64,000 nt of DNA. It comes from Exophiala sp. HKRS030. Lineage: Eukaryota > Ascomycota > Eurotiomycetes > Chaetothyriales > Herpotrichiellaceae. A program made the position numbers and the translations under genes. The notes under the pieces are model-generated. The model was not told where the DNA came from. It worked only from the letters and a program-made list of their open reading frames with translations, and did no database searches. Location: positions 806,001-870,000 of the forward strand of contig JAHWDD010000008.1 of assembly GCA_023897205.1 (NCBI GenBank). The letters are read 5' to 3'. Below are positions 43,787-55,756 of this stretch, in pieces; position 1 is the stretch's first letter, and every line of letters starts with the position of its first letter.

Positions 43787-46739
43787 ATGAGGGGTTTCTC
43801 ATCAGCCTTGCTGGCTGTTGGTGGCCTGGCCTCCATGGCCTCGGCATCGCCATCTGGCATGAAGGGCTTCCCCCCGGGAAGGGTGCCGATGGCCATCAAG
43901 AGTGGCAGGCCCATGGACTTGACCAGCCACGCGGTGACTAGCCAGTCGTGCGACACGACAAACACTCCATCGACCAAGGCACCGCTGCCAAACATCTTTG
44001 CCCCCCTGAGCGCAGACGACTCGGCCGCCGTGACCAAGTTTCTTCACGAACAGAGCGAACTCAACCTCACAGCCAACGCCAACGCGACCAGGTTCGTGCG
44101 ACTTCTTCTGTCTTTTCCTTTTCTTCGGGGTTTCCCCCGTGTACTGATCTTTTGTCGTTGTTGTTCTTGTTAGCTGGGACAATGTCATCGTCCAGGTCGA
44201 GACTTTGCAGCCCAACAAGTCCGACGCCCTGCCGTACCTCAACGGCGAAGGGCCCAAGCCGGCGCGGTATGCCAGAGCGACGCTCCAGTTCCAGGCCACA
44301 ATGGAGCCGTACATCAGGGAGTACATGGTAGGCCCGCTGCCCGTCTCTAACGAGACGACCATCCAGACGCTAGACTATCCCTATAACAAGGGAGCAGGCT
44401 ACCAGCGTATCTATAACGCCGATAACGATGCTTACACCCAGTTCCTCGTCAACATTTCAGCGTCGGTTGAGGATATTCTGATGAAAATGTTCAACGGGGT
44501 TAGTACATGAAATCATAACCCCTTGGAAAGAACATTTTCGATACTGACTCCCTTGACCTAGACCTTCACCAACTCTCCCACTGATCCACTCGCCATCGGT
44601 CCTAGCGACCCGCTCTGGATCGACGACGTGACTGGTGCGGTGACGACGTGGAACGAGTACACCCTGATGCCAACCACCATGTATAGCACGGGCTCTCTCA
44701 TCTACAGTGGCCTGGCCGTCCGCACAGACCTGACGGGCCGCGATCCGTCCAAGTGGTCGGTGTTGGGCTGGTACTACAACGGCGAATTTTGGGACACCAC
44801 CGAGTCCTTCCGGACCGCCTTTGAGAACGGCACGTTCGAGATCCTAAAGGTCGATCAAGACGGCGATTGGGATGCCACGTCACCCACGGGGCCTGTGTAT
44901 GAGCACGACCAGACGCCGCCACCGACCGAGGTTCAACCGTCGGGCCAACGCTTCGCTGTCGACGAGGAAGAGACCTATATCGAATGGAGTATGTATTCCC
45001 CCGGCACGAAAAGACTGTGGCATTTTTCCCACTGACCGTGACTCCTCTCTAGTGGGCTACACTTTCTACATGGCTTTCTCGCGCGACACGGGAATGCGAC
45101 TGTACGACATCAAGTTCAAGGGTGAGCGTATCATTTACGAGCTGGGCCTGCAAGAGGCTCTCGCTCACTACGCCGGTACGGGCCCCGGTCAGTCGTCGCA
45201 GGCGTTTCTCGACTCGTACTATGGTTTCGGCCCCAACGCTTTTGAGCTCATCGGCGGCTACGACTGCCCGGCCTATGCCACGTACCTCGACACCTCGTTC
45301 TACTGGCGTGAGACTCGCCGCACGCATCACAAGAGCATCTGTATCTTTGAGCATGACGCCGGCTACCCTGTGGCACGTCACACGGCCGTCAACTATGTCT
45401 ACGCCACCAAGAATATTCATTTGATCCTGCGTAGCGTCAGCACCCTCGGCAACTATGACTACATGTTCGAGTACGCCTTCTACCACGACGGATCTATTCA
45501 CGTCACTGTGCGAGCCTCGGGTTACATCGCCGCCGCCTTCTGGGCCAAGAACTCGGACTATGGCTTTCATATCCATGACGCCGTCTCGGGCTCCATGCAT
45601 GACCATGTGCTTAACTACAAGCTTGATCTCGACGTCCATGGCACCAACAACAGTCTGATGAAGGTCGATGTTGTTCCCACGACGGAAATGTAGGTTCCTT
45701 CCCCCGGTTTCCCCTGTGACCTCTCAAAAGATCATTCTAAGTGGTGGGACTGACTTTGTGTTCCTAGCTATCCCTGGTCCAACGGTCAAGCTCGAAACAC
45801 CATGAAGTTGAACAGATCCTTTATCGAAAGCGAGGACGACTCCAAGATCAATTGGTCCCCCAATCTGTCGAGCTTCTACGCCGTCGTCAACCGCGACACG
45901 CCCAACAAGTACGGAGAATACCCGGGATTCAAGATCTCGCCGGCCACCGCCAATACCGCTCACCTGACCGTGATCGACTCGTCCGACCTCAAAAACAGCG
46001 ACCACTGGGCCACTCACCAGTTGTACGCCGTCAGGCAAAAGGACACGGAGCCGCGCAGCGTCTACGCCTTCAACTCGCTCGACACGTTCCGCCCCGTCGT
46101 CGACTTTGGCAAGTTCTTTGACGGCGAGTCGCTTGATCAGGAAGATCTCGTGCTGTGAGTCCTCTTTTCTTCCCCCCTTGCAGTCAGGGAACATGAGCAC
46201 TGCTGACTCGAATTTCCTCGTCTCTGTGTAGCTACTTCAACCTCGGTATGCATCACGTTCCCGACACTCAGGATCTCCCCAACACTGTCTTTACGGTATG
46301 ATCCCTCGTATATTCGTTTGCCTCTGTCGGCACCAGACGGGACTCGGAACTGACAACGGAAACAAACAGACGGCTCAATCGAGCGTTGTGATCTCTCCTA
46401 TGAACTATTTCTTGGAAAATCCGGTCAAGTCCACCATTCAAGAGGTCGAGATCGACTATGACAAGAACGACACCGTGATCAACATCAAGAAGTTTGGCAG
46501 TGGAAATGCCATCTGCTCCTACGACATGGTAAGTTCCTGCACCTGTTCGGAAACTCTCCCCAGCACGGGCGTAACTCCCCACCCTCCTCCTGCCAAGAAT
46601 GATGACTGACATACTCGTGATTAAGTCCTTGACGGAGGCAAACCTGACCAGCTATGTCGGTGGTGATATAGTCGTGACCAAGTGGCCCTACGACCCCGCC
46701 AATCCGTTCTACAGCATGGCCGAGGGCGAGTCGATCTGA
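43787..46739 (+). CDS. Secreted copper amine oxidase
   Basis: A topaquinone-containing copper amine oxidase, which oxidises primary amines to aldehyde, ammonia and hydrogen peroxide. A signal peptide (MRGFSSALLAVGGLASMASA) marks it as secreted or vacuolar, unlike the peroxisomal methylamine oxidases. The TPQ precursor tyrosine is in LGNYDYMFEY (Tyr codon 45454-45456). Copper ligands are the His pair in MHDHVLNYK and a later His in GMHHVPDTQDLPNT. The channel region GGYDCPAYATYLDTSFYW is intact. I read at least seven short introns (for example 44094-44172, 44499-44561, 45692-45766, 46156-46231 and 46297-46370) that keep the frame to the stop TGA at 46737-46739 (tail AEGESI). About 800 residues, normal for the family. 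It may act with the upstream DUR3-like permease in nitrogen scavenging, but they are far apart. Confidence 0.92.
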
Positions 46740-49020
46740 CGCTACACAGAGTGACCACTTCCGAAGTCGAATAATCGGCTTGATAGATTGGCGTGGAAGA
46801 GATGACTGAGATTGTCATACATCCTGACTCTCGCGGGTCGACCTATAGGCGCCTACACACCTACACTTTAGGCTAGTTTACCAAAAGATCCATGGAAAAA
46901 GGACCAGCTCTCAGTACGAGAGTGGTTAATTTGCTTTGAAAACCCTCCCCCGACCTAGGTCATATATAACTCCTTCTGCTCAGTCCCTTGGCTCATGAAT
47001 GGGTTGTTTTTGGTGACATGATCGGCCGGTGGTTTTCAACGTTCAAAAACCTGAGGCGATCGCTCGAGTTGGAAGGCCATGCACACTCTTGTCGTAAACC
47101 ACGTATGCCCCCGAGCGGTCGATGAAAGGGATATAAGATTCCGACAGAGCGGTTCGTTAGTTTATGTTGCATGTGGCCCGGACCCCCAATATCGGTCTCA
47201 ACTGCTGAAGTGCTCACACGCATTGTGGGCCATCCGGCCCCAGCAAAACGGTAGAACGACCACTCGACCGTTCAACCAGGCTGTTCGAAAAGGCGAAGCC
47301 TTGAACACTTCAGTTGCCCGGTCTTCCGTGAAGACCGAAGAAGAGTTTCCATAATCTGAGGGAAAGCTTTTGCGTGAGGTTTCACCAGACGATGCTTGTC
47401 ATTTCGGTCTGGACAGCCACCTCGTCACTCTGGAGATGATCAATATGCGGGAATCTGCAACAGCGGACCATGAGTTTGGATGGGTGGCTTGTGTGCCGGC
47501 GGATTTCGCCGACGTGCCGGCCTCAAGCAAGTGGACAACGGCAGCAAGGCGAGTCACGGGCCCTTCCTCGGTCAGATAGATGATCTCAACCAGTTGCCGA
47601 TGATGGCAGTTCGGTAGTTCATCGCATCATCCAAAGCGCTCCAGATATCGTGACTCGTGAGTGGTGTGCGGAAGTCCCCGATCATTTGCATGTCTGTACT
47701 ACGTACATGCAAATACTCCTTGCGTGCGGGAGCCGAACATCTTCGACGAAACGACGGTCCATGCGGTTACAAACATCTCCTTGCCATGCATCATCGGAAA
47801 AGCTGGCCATGAAGTGGGGCGAAGCGTGAGTCTGTGTCCAGATAGGGTTAAGATATCCAATTGACCCTGCCTGTAGCACGAGGCCGAGAAAACGGACAAG
47901 GGCGAGTTGGAGACGCCCAATTGTATCAGGAAATTTGGTCCATGAGAAGCGCCCACATGGCTTTAATTTTGAATCCACGGGGGGACTCGGAGATTCAACG
48001 CTTGGTAAGTGGTCGGATGACTAGACGGCTTGTAGGAAGCTGCGGAAGTGAAGGCTGCTTGCCTCTCAGAGACGGTAATAGGGTAGATACAGATGGGGTC
48101 TGCAGCCTTCGGGTCAGATGGCCAACAACGAGGCGGCGCCACATACACCGTACAGTGCATGATTGCTCTCGGTGATGGACAGATCAGATCGGGCGAGGCA
48201 CCGTGTGGACCGCCCAGAGCCGTGTCTCCCACGTGTCCGACCTACCCCAAGGTTGCTAGTATGACCGGGGCGTCGTTGGAAGTGACAAGAGTAATAAACT
48301 GGTGTTATTGTTCGGAAAAATCGTCAGGATCCTGATATCATGTGACCAGTGCCAACACTGCGCCGCGGTCTCAACACCGACTTTAGCCCTCCTTCGCACT
48401 GAATTCTATCATTTCAAACACGTAGTCGTCACACTCAACACCTAGTTTAGTTCTTCGTACTGAAATCTAGGAATCCAAACGCATCGTCGTGACAGAAGAC
48501 CTGGCGTGACTGGAAAATACACTGGAGTTACCACCACAACATCCAAAATAATGAGAACTTACATTGCAAAGTAAACACATTCAACAAATCTCGGGTCACA
48601 ATCATTTGTGCAATACGATAGTAACACACTTATGAATGAGTTCGCTATCAAGTATTCTCAAAAGTAGTTCCTTATCGACACTTCAACGGATGGTACTCCA
48701 GTAAGAAACCCTGCATGAGGTTCGCTTCCCTCGCTTGCTTTGACTCAACCAGGCACACCATAACATATGTGACTCTAAACCCGTACATGCACTGTTCTGA
48801 CGGTTAAAAACACCTCTTGACAAAAGTTTCATTTTCCCACCACACTCTCGATCAATAGCCAGCCCCGTTTGGAATCATTCGGTCCTTTTGACAGCTTTGG
48901 CAACGAGCCGAAACAGCCAGACCCCGGTCCAGAGGCAAGGCAGGGTGGTCTTGGTGATGCACCTGCATCTGCATCTCGCCCTCATCTCGCCGAGCCGCAG
49001 TGGCGGTTCCGCTCCGGCAA
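46740..49020. other. Gene-poor region between amine oxidase and sla2
   Basis: About 2.3 kb without a supported gene. It contains the family A repeat copy at 48323-48497. A perfect 10-base inverted repeat with an 11-base loop (ATTTGCATGT / ACATGCAAAT, 47684-47714) is the only other structure noted. Confidence 0.45.
48323..48497 (+). repeat. Dispersed repeat family A, copy 3, with internal duplication
   Basis: An LTR-like head GTCAGGATCCTGATATCATG (48323) is followed by two tandem, diverged versions of a unit of about 62 bases: CAACACCGACTTTAGCCCTC ... GTAGTCGTCACA and CAACACCTAGTTTAGTTCTT ... CATCGTCGTGACA. The first version matches the copies at 30105 and 42717. Confidence 0.7.
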
Positions 49021-52000
49021 TTAGTCCTCCCTATACGAAATCTTCCTCATCTCACCAAGCCTGGCTTGTGCCGCGTCGAGGGCGTTTCTGAGCTGCAGGA
49101 TTTCGACCTGTACACACCAAAAGGGTCAGCCAGCCACTCGCTTTGTGGAGATGACACGAAAGGAGGAAGAGAGTAAGGAGAAAAGGGAAAAGAAAAAAGG
49201 GAAAACAAGGATACACACCTGCTGCTCCATTTCCCTAACCTTGAACTCATGAGCACTAAGGCTACCATAATCAACTGCCTCGCCATCATCTTTCTGGCGT
49301 TGCTTAATAATATCCTGCACCTGCCTGACGAGGCTCCTGCACGCAGCACCCACCGATCGCGAAGCTTGTTCGAGCCGGTCCTGATGCTTACTCATGAAGC
49401 TTGCCTTGACCCGACTCGCCGCAACCAACTGTGCCGTACTGGCGGCGACGTCGTTCGACGCAACGATCAATTGTTCAGGCGAGTTTCGTCCGCTGATGAC
49501 TCCGTCCGCCGTCTCTATCAGCGTGTTGGTCGAAGTAGCCACCGCCTTCGCTGCCGAAATCAGACCTTCGGTCCATCTATTGTTCTTCTTGTAGAATGCC
49601 GTACGTGAGGAACTGCCGCATCCTTCGCGGACAATCTCGTTCTGTGACTCTGTGGCTGCCTTGATAAGCTGTGCAATCGCATTCGTAACCGCAATGGCGG
49701 CATCCAGGATCGAGTCATTGACCTTGAGTTCGTATGTGCTGTATCCGTCCCTGGGTTTGTTCTTGAGCCTTGCCAAACGTTGTGCGGCGGCCTCGATGGC
49801 ATTGGCGGCCTTGGTGAGTTCCGAATCAACCAGGTCGCCCAGGTCGCCGGTCGTGCTGAGCTTGCTGCCCTTGGGTGCCAACGCATCTGCAAGTTTCGAT
49901 AGTTTTTGCAACTTCATCAAGACATCGTGGTTGCTATTGACCACCACGTCAGACTTTTGCATCGGTTCGAGCCCTTCAAGGCGGAAGGACTGCAGAGAGC
50001 GGAAAAAGTTGATGGTCGCCAATGCAGCCTGTCGAGCTGAATTGGTCAATTCATCCCCCTTTTTCTCCTCGGTCGCAAACCGCGTGAGACCCTTGGAGTT
50101 GGAAAGAACGTCGGCGATGGAGGCTGCAAACACGGATACAGTCTTGATGATGTCCGAATGGTCGCTGTTGGGTCCATCGGCGACAAAGTTATTGAACGCC
50201 GTGGAGAACTCGGTCGCACTGGCAGATGCCTTTTCGATCTGTGACAAAACATACGGAGCCGTCGCGTTCTGATTACCGGCTTGCATGGGAGAATCGAGTT
50301 CGTAGATGGCATCATCCACTCGCTGGACACCGCTTTGGAGAACGGAATCGATAATGTCGTTGATCTTGTTTATGTTGCTCTTGATGACCTCGTCAATAGC
50401 ACCGTCCAGAGCACCATCAGCCTCGCCACCACCCATCTTGAGCTCCTCCAGTTCCTCCAACGCTTGCTCCATGCCCGACTTGTAGATTTCAATCTCGTCG
50501 TCCTTTTCACGTAGAACAGCCTCGTGATCCTCATTGCGCTCACCGTGCTTGGATCGGATGTCTTCCAGCTGTCTGGTCTTGGTCCGGACGGCTTCCTCCA
50601 GATCGGCCATCTCGCGATTGTACTTGGCTAGCATGGACGACAGTTCAGAGCCCTTGGATCTCTCTGCGGTTTCGGCTCGTTCAATGGCCAGGCGCAATTC
50701 TCGTTTGAGTTTCTCGAGTTCCTCGCGGTGGCCGCCTTGAGAGCGATCCTTTTCGTGGAGAGCCCGATCGCGTTCTCGGATCATGTCGGCGAGCTCCAGA
50801 TTCTTAGTCTTCATCTCCCGTTCCAGTCGTTCTCGGCGATCAATGGCTTCCTGCGCTGACGCTGCCTTCAATTTGAGTGATTTGGTGGTCTGCAAGAGAT
50901 CGAGATGCTCCTGTCGCAGCTGAGAGTACAGCTTCGCCAGGGCCTCGTACTTGGATCGCCATGTGTTGACCTGTTCCTGCAGAGATGCGATCTGATCGTC
51001 CTTGGACGAGGACTGCATCTGGAAGTTGCTGTTGAGTTGTTGAAGCTGTTCTTCGAGCGCCTTCATTCGCTGGTCATATTGCTGCAGCATCAACTGGTCC
51101 CGTTCGTATTGCGCGCGAGCATTGAGGTTCTCTCGTTCCAGCTCGGCCATGCGACCTTGAGTTTGTGCGGCATATTGATCGCGCATCAGCTGTTCTTGTG
51201 CCAATCGCTGCTGCTCGGCCTGCATTCTCTGCTGTTTCTCGAAGGCACGCTGCGCTTCTTGTTGAGCCATCATCTGTTGACGTTGTTGATCCTCCCATTG
51301 TTGCTGCAGACGCCGCTGTTCGGCCTCGTATTCCTCCTGTTGTCTTTGGGCCTCTCTTGACCAGAAATCATCCATGTCTTTTGGATCTGGTGTGCCATTC
51401 TTTGTGACTGGAGATGGGGCTCGTTCAATTTCCTTTTGTGGTCGCCTCGGCAAGGCAGGTTTCTCTTCGTCTTCGCCGATGAGATTCGGAGGATCTTGGG
51501 GGAGTTTCGGGACGGTAATGAGGGAGGTGAGGTAGCGGAGGTTCGAGCATTCGTAATAGAACTTGATCAGACGATGATGTTGACCATTGTAGCGGGTGCG
51601 CAGAGGTTCCAAAGCTTCATCGTCACCGGTGGTGGTATGCATGGCGCGCAACATGCTCGTGATGAACTTGTAGATGCCATAGCTTTCTTGCACCAAGGGC
51701 ACCAAGGCTGCAATTCTGCACTCATTGTTGGCGCCACCGCGGAAGTGAGAAAATATCAACTTTTGAAATGTGTCAATCTGATCTTGAAGTGTCATCAAGT
51801 CGGAAATGGTCTCATATCCCTCATTAGGGTCATTGATTGATTTCAGACTGATGTACTCTTCGTATTCGAAGAGACCATTGAACTCTGGATGTTGTCGGTG
51901 AAAGCCCAGCTTGGCCAGGAGGAAAAAGACGTATTCTCTGATGAGCGGTCCGTATCCTCGTAGACCTTCGCCGGTGACACCTCTTGCCAAAGATTCTATC

Positions 52001-52378
52001 CAATTGACATTTTGTTGGGCCTCTCTGACGGTGATGGGGTGACCTTCTTGTAGGACTTTGTGGACGGTGATGAGGGCTTTGAAGGTCTGGACTTCGTCGG
52101 CGAGGATGGGTTGAACTGCAAGAGTGTTAGTTCTGCGCTGGAGCGACACGCGAGGGATCACTCAGGTGACAGTGAGACTCACCTTTCATTCCGGCCCAGA
52201 AAGAAATGGAAGACTTGTGATCCCAAGTGTAGACGATACAGCTTCGGACATGTTTTCGCTTGGGCGCAGTTTCCTCGATGCTGGTGGCTTTTCGGATGTT
52301 GACCGCGAGATCGGACTCAGTTCTACTCATGTCGATGTTGCGACCAGCACCGCCGCCGGTAACAGAAGGATAAGACAT
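49021..52378 (-). CDS. sla2: Sla2/End4 endocytic adaptor (ANTH, coiled coil, I/LWEQ talin-like)
   Basis: The conserved clathrin-coat adaptor that links PI(4,5)P2 membranes and clathrin to actin during endocytosis and polar growth (Sla2/End4 in yeasts, SlaB in Aspergillus). It starts with LAVNIRKATSIEETAPKRKH and CIVYTWDHKSS (ANTH domain). A first intron (about 52125-52190) is followed by ILADEVQTFKALITVHKVLQ. A Pro-rich linker with PALPRRPQKEIER follows, then about 350 residues of Gln/Glu-rich coiled coil (clathrin light-chain binding), the dimer/THATCH core (LIKAATESQNEIVREG, GLISAAKAVATSTNTLIETA, SNDVAASTAQLVAASRVKAS) and a last short exon VEILQLRNALDAAQARLGEM ending in SYRED at 49021. Three exons; about 1,050 residues, the usual size. 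ATG 52378 (MSYPSV) is chosen, although the frame stays open upstream to 52693. Confidence 0.95.
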
Positions 52379-53585
52379 GTTGGGGTCGTGGACAGCTTCA
52401 GTCTGTGCGAAACCGTCATAGAGTGCTGAGGCCTTGTTGGACTTGCGTCCTTGGACAGCAGTGGAAGCTTGGGATGCGAAGAAAGCCAGATTGCGTGGTG
52501 CAGAATGTTTGATGATTGATAGGCGGCGGTAGGTACTGTGGATCTTCTTTCGCAGCACGGATGGCTTAGGTTTGATGACGGGTGTGTGCCCTTCAATGCT
52601 GTAGGCAGACGCGGTAAGAAGAGTCGTGTGGTCAGGGTCAGCAATTGTTGAGGCTGACGCCGCAGCCGGGCTAATGACCGGAGGCGCCGGCATCCTATCA
52701 GCGGGCGCGCTGGCCTACCGAGGTGCGCAGCCTGGCGCCTGAATCGTTACGCAACGAGTCTTGGAAACGTACGCGTTTGTGTACGTGTGTCACAGCCACG
52801 GTCATAATGAAGCAATCGATTTACGAACTGCGAGAGAATTTGTAGTTTTTGCAAACTGATGGTTGCACCTTCTTCAGTTTATTTTTGAAGAAGTTGTTCC
52901 TTCATTGATGCTCTTCGTACCTGCCTACTCGGAAGCTGTTGAGCCCTGGAATCTCAGATTCAGGCAGCAACGATTCATGCCAAGGTCCAGAGTACAACAT
53001 CTCGAATACTTCGATCAAATCCAAGTATAATCCAAGGCAAGTGCAACGCAAGCATCTACAGAGTATAGGGACCTACACCGCAAGGTTCTACTGAGAACAT
53101 CTTTGTGACTGAACTACTCCTTGAACGGAAGGATACCCGTCAAATGGTCGACAAACTCACCCAAGAGTCGCATCAAAGCCCCCAAACAGCAATGAATGAG
53201 GTACAAAAAGACCTTCGTCGACGACGAGACGATGAATCGGTCGCTGCATGTTCGAGATGGTCATCTCTCTCGCCTTCCACCGAAGCGATCTGCCCGAGTT
53301 CCGCTGAGGTGTTTGCATGATTGCCAGTGCCGGTGTCACTACCGTGTAGCTTTGCGCTCCCCGTCAGCCATTTCTGACCGCTTAGGGTACCTCTTTCTGG
53401 GTGTCTGTTGTTTACCTTGGTATCTCTCCAGCATCGTCTCGTGCAGCGAGCAGACTTGACGACGCAGCTATCGCCAGGCAAAGGCTGATCTTCGATACCT
53501 CGCACCCCTTTGGATCAGCTCAATCATCGGAAATCTCGACTTCACTTTCATTCTGCGCCCGTGCTCACTTACAATTTCCCTGCAG
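52379..53585. other. Intergenic region upstream of sla2 and of the ankyrin gene
   Basis: Divergent 5' regions. The first 315 bases form an open reading frame in frame with sla2 (ATG at 52693, MPAPPVISPAAASAS), so either the 5' leader is open by chance or an N-terminal extension exists. To the right, small frames around 53100-53460 lack family features; a 5' exon of the ankyrin gene may be hidden there. Confidence 0.4.
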
Positions 53586-54740
53586 ACCCGTCACGTCGTA
53601 CCGTACGACTCTCCGAATCTTGTCCGCGTCCAGGAGGGAGACGTGCAGGTTGTCAGAAATCCTCTTCAATCCGGAGAGGCGTCGATCAATGATGTCGACC
53701 CCTATGGCCTCGGTCTTCTTTACGTACGTCGTCCCCTCACTACCTCTTTACCTAATCTACCTGCGATACAACAGTTTATCGTATTTAACCTTTTTATCTT
53801 AGTACGCTTCAATCTGGTGCTGGAGGGGTGCTGGACGCGAGGCAGCTCTGAACATGTGCCGTTTCCTCGTTCAGAGCGGTGTGAATCAAGATTGGGTGGA
53901 TGATATTGGCAGGTACTAATCTTCTCAAAATCACAATCCGCCTTGTTGCTACTGACTCGTATGGTGTTAGCACGCCAAAGGAAAATATGATCGCCGGTAC
54001 CCTAGTGACCTTGGCCCCGGGGACACGATGGCCCTCGTGAGCTTAAAGATTCGGAATTCGTGCGCATTGCCCAGTCGTTCAGTCGGTCTCTAGCCCGTCT
54101 CGCCGATAACTTTGTGGAAGATCGGGAACTTCCTGTTGTCCACCAAGTGTTGCTTGGTATCGAACGCAACATGGGTTCACTAGAAGACTATTTGGCCGGT
54201 TTTGGGCAAGCTCCGCTGTCGCCGGAGATCATCAACGCCCAAGACGCGTGCGGACAGACGGCACTTGCGTGGGCTGTGGAATACGGATGGCCCGAAGCCA
54301 CCGAGGTACTCCTAAATTACGGGGCAAGCGCCTGTCGACCAGGGCAGTCCCTTCGGGGGGAGATGCCTCTGTTGAATCTAGCCATCGTCTGTCCTGTTCT
54401 AAACGGCTCAGACAGGGACTTGGTAGATGTCGTTAAGTTGCTCCTTGAGGTAGGGGCGAAGCCAAACAGTGTGGACCACGAAGGTTGGACGGCATTACAT
54501 GTCGCCGCATCCTGGAACAACGCCGCGGTCATCAAAGAGCTCGTGCGATTTGCGGGTGATGCCTTAACCTGGGATGCCTTGACAGAAGACGGTCAGACCG
54601 CACAGGCATTGTCGTTAGGTGCTGAGTTTGACAAACAAGTACAGGATCTTTTCCGAAATCAGGGGGCTTCCCACGTGGAGGTTGGTTTCAGTGTTTCCGA
54701 GTCGGACGAAATTCTTGACAGCGTCGACGTACAATGTTGA
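53586..54740 (+). pseudogene. Ankyrin-repeat protein, probably frame-broken
   Basis: A fungal ankyrin protein of the type found alone or at the tail of NLR-like proteins. An acceptor CTGCAG at 53585 opens VVPYDSPNLVRVQEGDVQVV and ASINDVDPYGLGLLY. An intron (53725-53802) leads to YASIWCWRGAGREAALNMC, and another (about 53912-53970) to STPKENMIAGTLVTLAPGT. That frame ends at TGA 54038-54040, while the next frame carries on with ELKDSEFVRIAQSFSRSLA and then two to three ankyrin repeats (DACGQTALAWAVEYGWPEAT, DHEGWTALHVAASWNNAAVI) to the stop at 54740. A one-base change near 54030 would join them, and no credible intron does. So the gene looks recently inactivated, or I have missed an exon join. 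The 5' exon is not found. Confidence 0.6.
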
Positions 54741-54979
54741 TGGCGCTTGGGAATCAAGAACTGAGGGGTTGGTTCTTACATGGGCCGATTGTATCCTGAC
54801 ACCACAACGGTGCAGATAGCACAGAATAGGTTGTTGCGGAAACTGAAACTCCTGACCTCTCTCATCGCTCGTTCACCTGCTAGATGTCAATGCTTATATT
54901 AGGTCCAAACAATCTAGACGTGCAACATGTATCCACAGTCAATGGCGGAATCAGGGGCTCATGCCCTCTCCAGCATTCT

Positions 54980-55210
54980 TCATCCTCTGACCAAACGCAA
55001 AACGTCGCAATAACTGTGAGAGCAATATTTGCATTGAGACCATGTCATAACGCGTCCGTTCTCGTCGCAGTTGCAGCATCGAGCGTAGACACGTCCATTT
55101 TGTCCTCTTCCTTTGGAGGATGTGTCGTTTTGAGGATCCTGGGTCTTGCTGGGAAGTTGATGTCGACGTTGATTCTGGTCGAGCAGGGTCGTCTGCCTTA
55201 GTGAAGACAC
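54980..55210 (-). CDS. Possible small Cys-rich (zinc-ribbon-like) protein exon
   Basis: Minus-strand frame containing RVYARCCNCDENGRVMTWSQ followed by CKYCSHSYC: paired CxxC-type motifs about 14 residues apart plus a trailing HSYC, the pattern of small zinc-binding proteins known as hypothetical in many ascomycetes. It follows a Ser/Thr/Gln-rich stretch. The frame is short (76 codons), and an upstream exon would be expected. It could be a gene, an exon or a relic. No function is assigned. Confidence 0.35.
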   Translation of the reverse strand: MSSLRQTTLLDQNQRRHQLPSKTQDPQNDTSSKGRGQNGRVYARCCNCDENGRVMTWSQCKYCSHSYCDVLRLVRG

Positions 55211-55352
55211 ACCTGGAAAATGTTCCAGCAGGCCAACGCGAGAGAGTTTTGCAGGTCGGGCAGCTTGAGGCCCTTGACGGATATTGTTGCGGTGGCTTCA
55301 AGGAGACAGGAAATGATTTCGCATCGGGTGTTAATGGATCTAGCTTCCACGC

Positions 55353-55395
55353 TGTCAGGACCCTAATCATATGATTAGTGCTGCCTGGTGTTAAG
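55353..55395 (+). repeat. LTR-like head motif
   Basis: TGTCAGGACCCTAATCATAT followed by GATTAGTGCTGCCTGGTGT. This matches the reverse complement of 32055-32092 over nearly 40 bases, and more loosely the heads at 42650 and 48323. The rest of the element is not identifiable. Confidence 0.6.
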
Positions 55396-55756
55396 TGGCC
55401 AACTGCAGTCATTTCCTCGCTGAGAGCGTGTTGTGAGGGCGCAATATTCGGTGCCATGGATTCATATGGTCTAGTCGCTACACCCTTCTGAGTCCACGAA
55501 AAGGTAGCGACTGATTTGCGGGCGCAGCACTTATATGTTGAGAGAAGCACACCTGTCCAGATCATTGTGTGGTTTATGGCGGATACACGTGATAAGGCTA
55601 TCCTGTTCAGCCTGGCATTCCGTCATTGACCGCGGATGACGTCTTTATTTCACGTGATATTTCACGTGACTCGATAGGTAACCAGAATTTTAATTGCGCT
55701 GCTGCTAGTGTCTTTCTTTCACCTATCTTACGGCCCTCCGGTCTCTTGAAACGACA

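Larger units (their letters stand above)
54741..55756. other. Intergenic region with a Cys-rich peptide frame and an LTR-like head
   Basis: Holds the Cys-rich minus-strand frame at 54980-55210 and the LTR-like head at 55353 (both listed separately). The right end contains repeated TTTCACGTGA/TATTTCACGTGA motifs (about 55648-55670), E-box-like CACGTG sites shortly before the HNH start. Confidence 0.45.

Noticed and set aside
45049..46200. Minus-strand frames of 158 and 196 codons
   Set aside because: Shadows of the copper amine oxidase exons.
47684..47714. Perfect 10-base inverted repeat with an 11-base loop
   Set aside because: Could be a hairpin, but it stands alone with no flanking gene or repeat to give it meaning.
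49652..51360. Plus-strand frames of 150-206 codons opposite sla2
   Set aside because: Antisense shadows of the Leu/Glu/Gln-rich coiled coil; sla2 is fully supported on the minus strand.
52379..52693. 105-codon in-frame extension as the true sla2 start
   Set aside because: The family normally begins close to the LAVNIRKAT segment, so the shorter start is kept; the extension is listed as a finding only.
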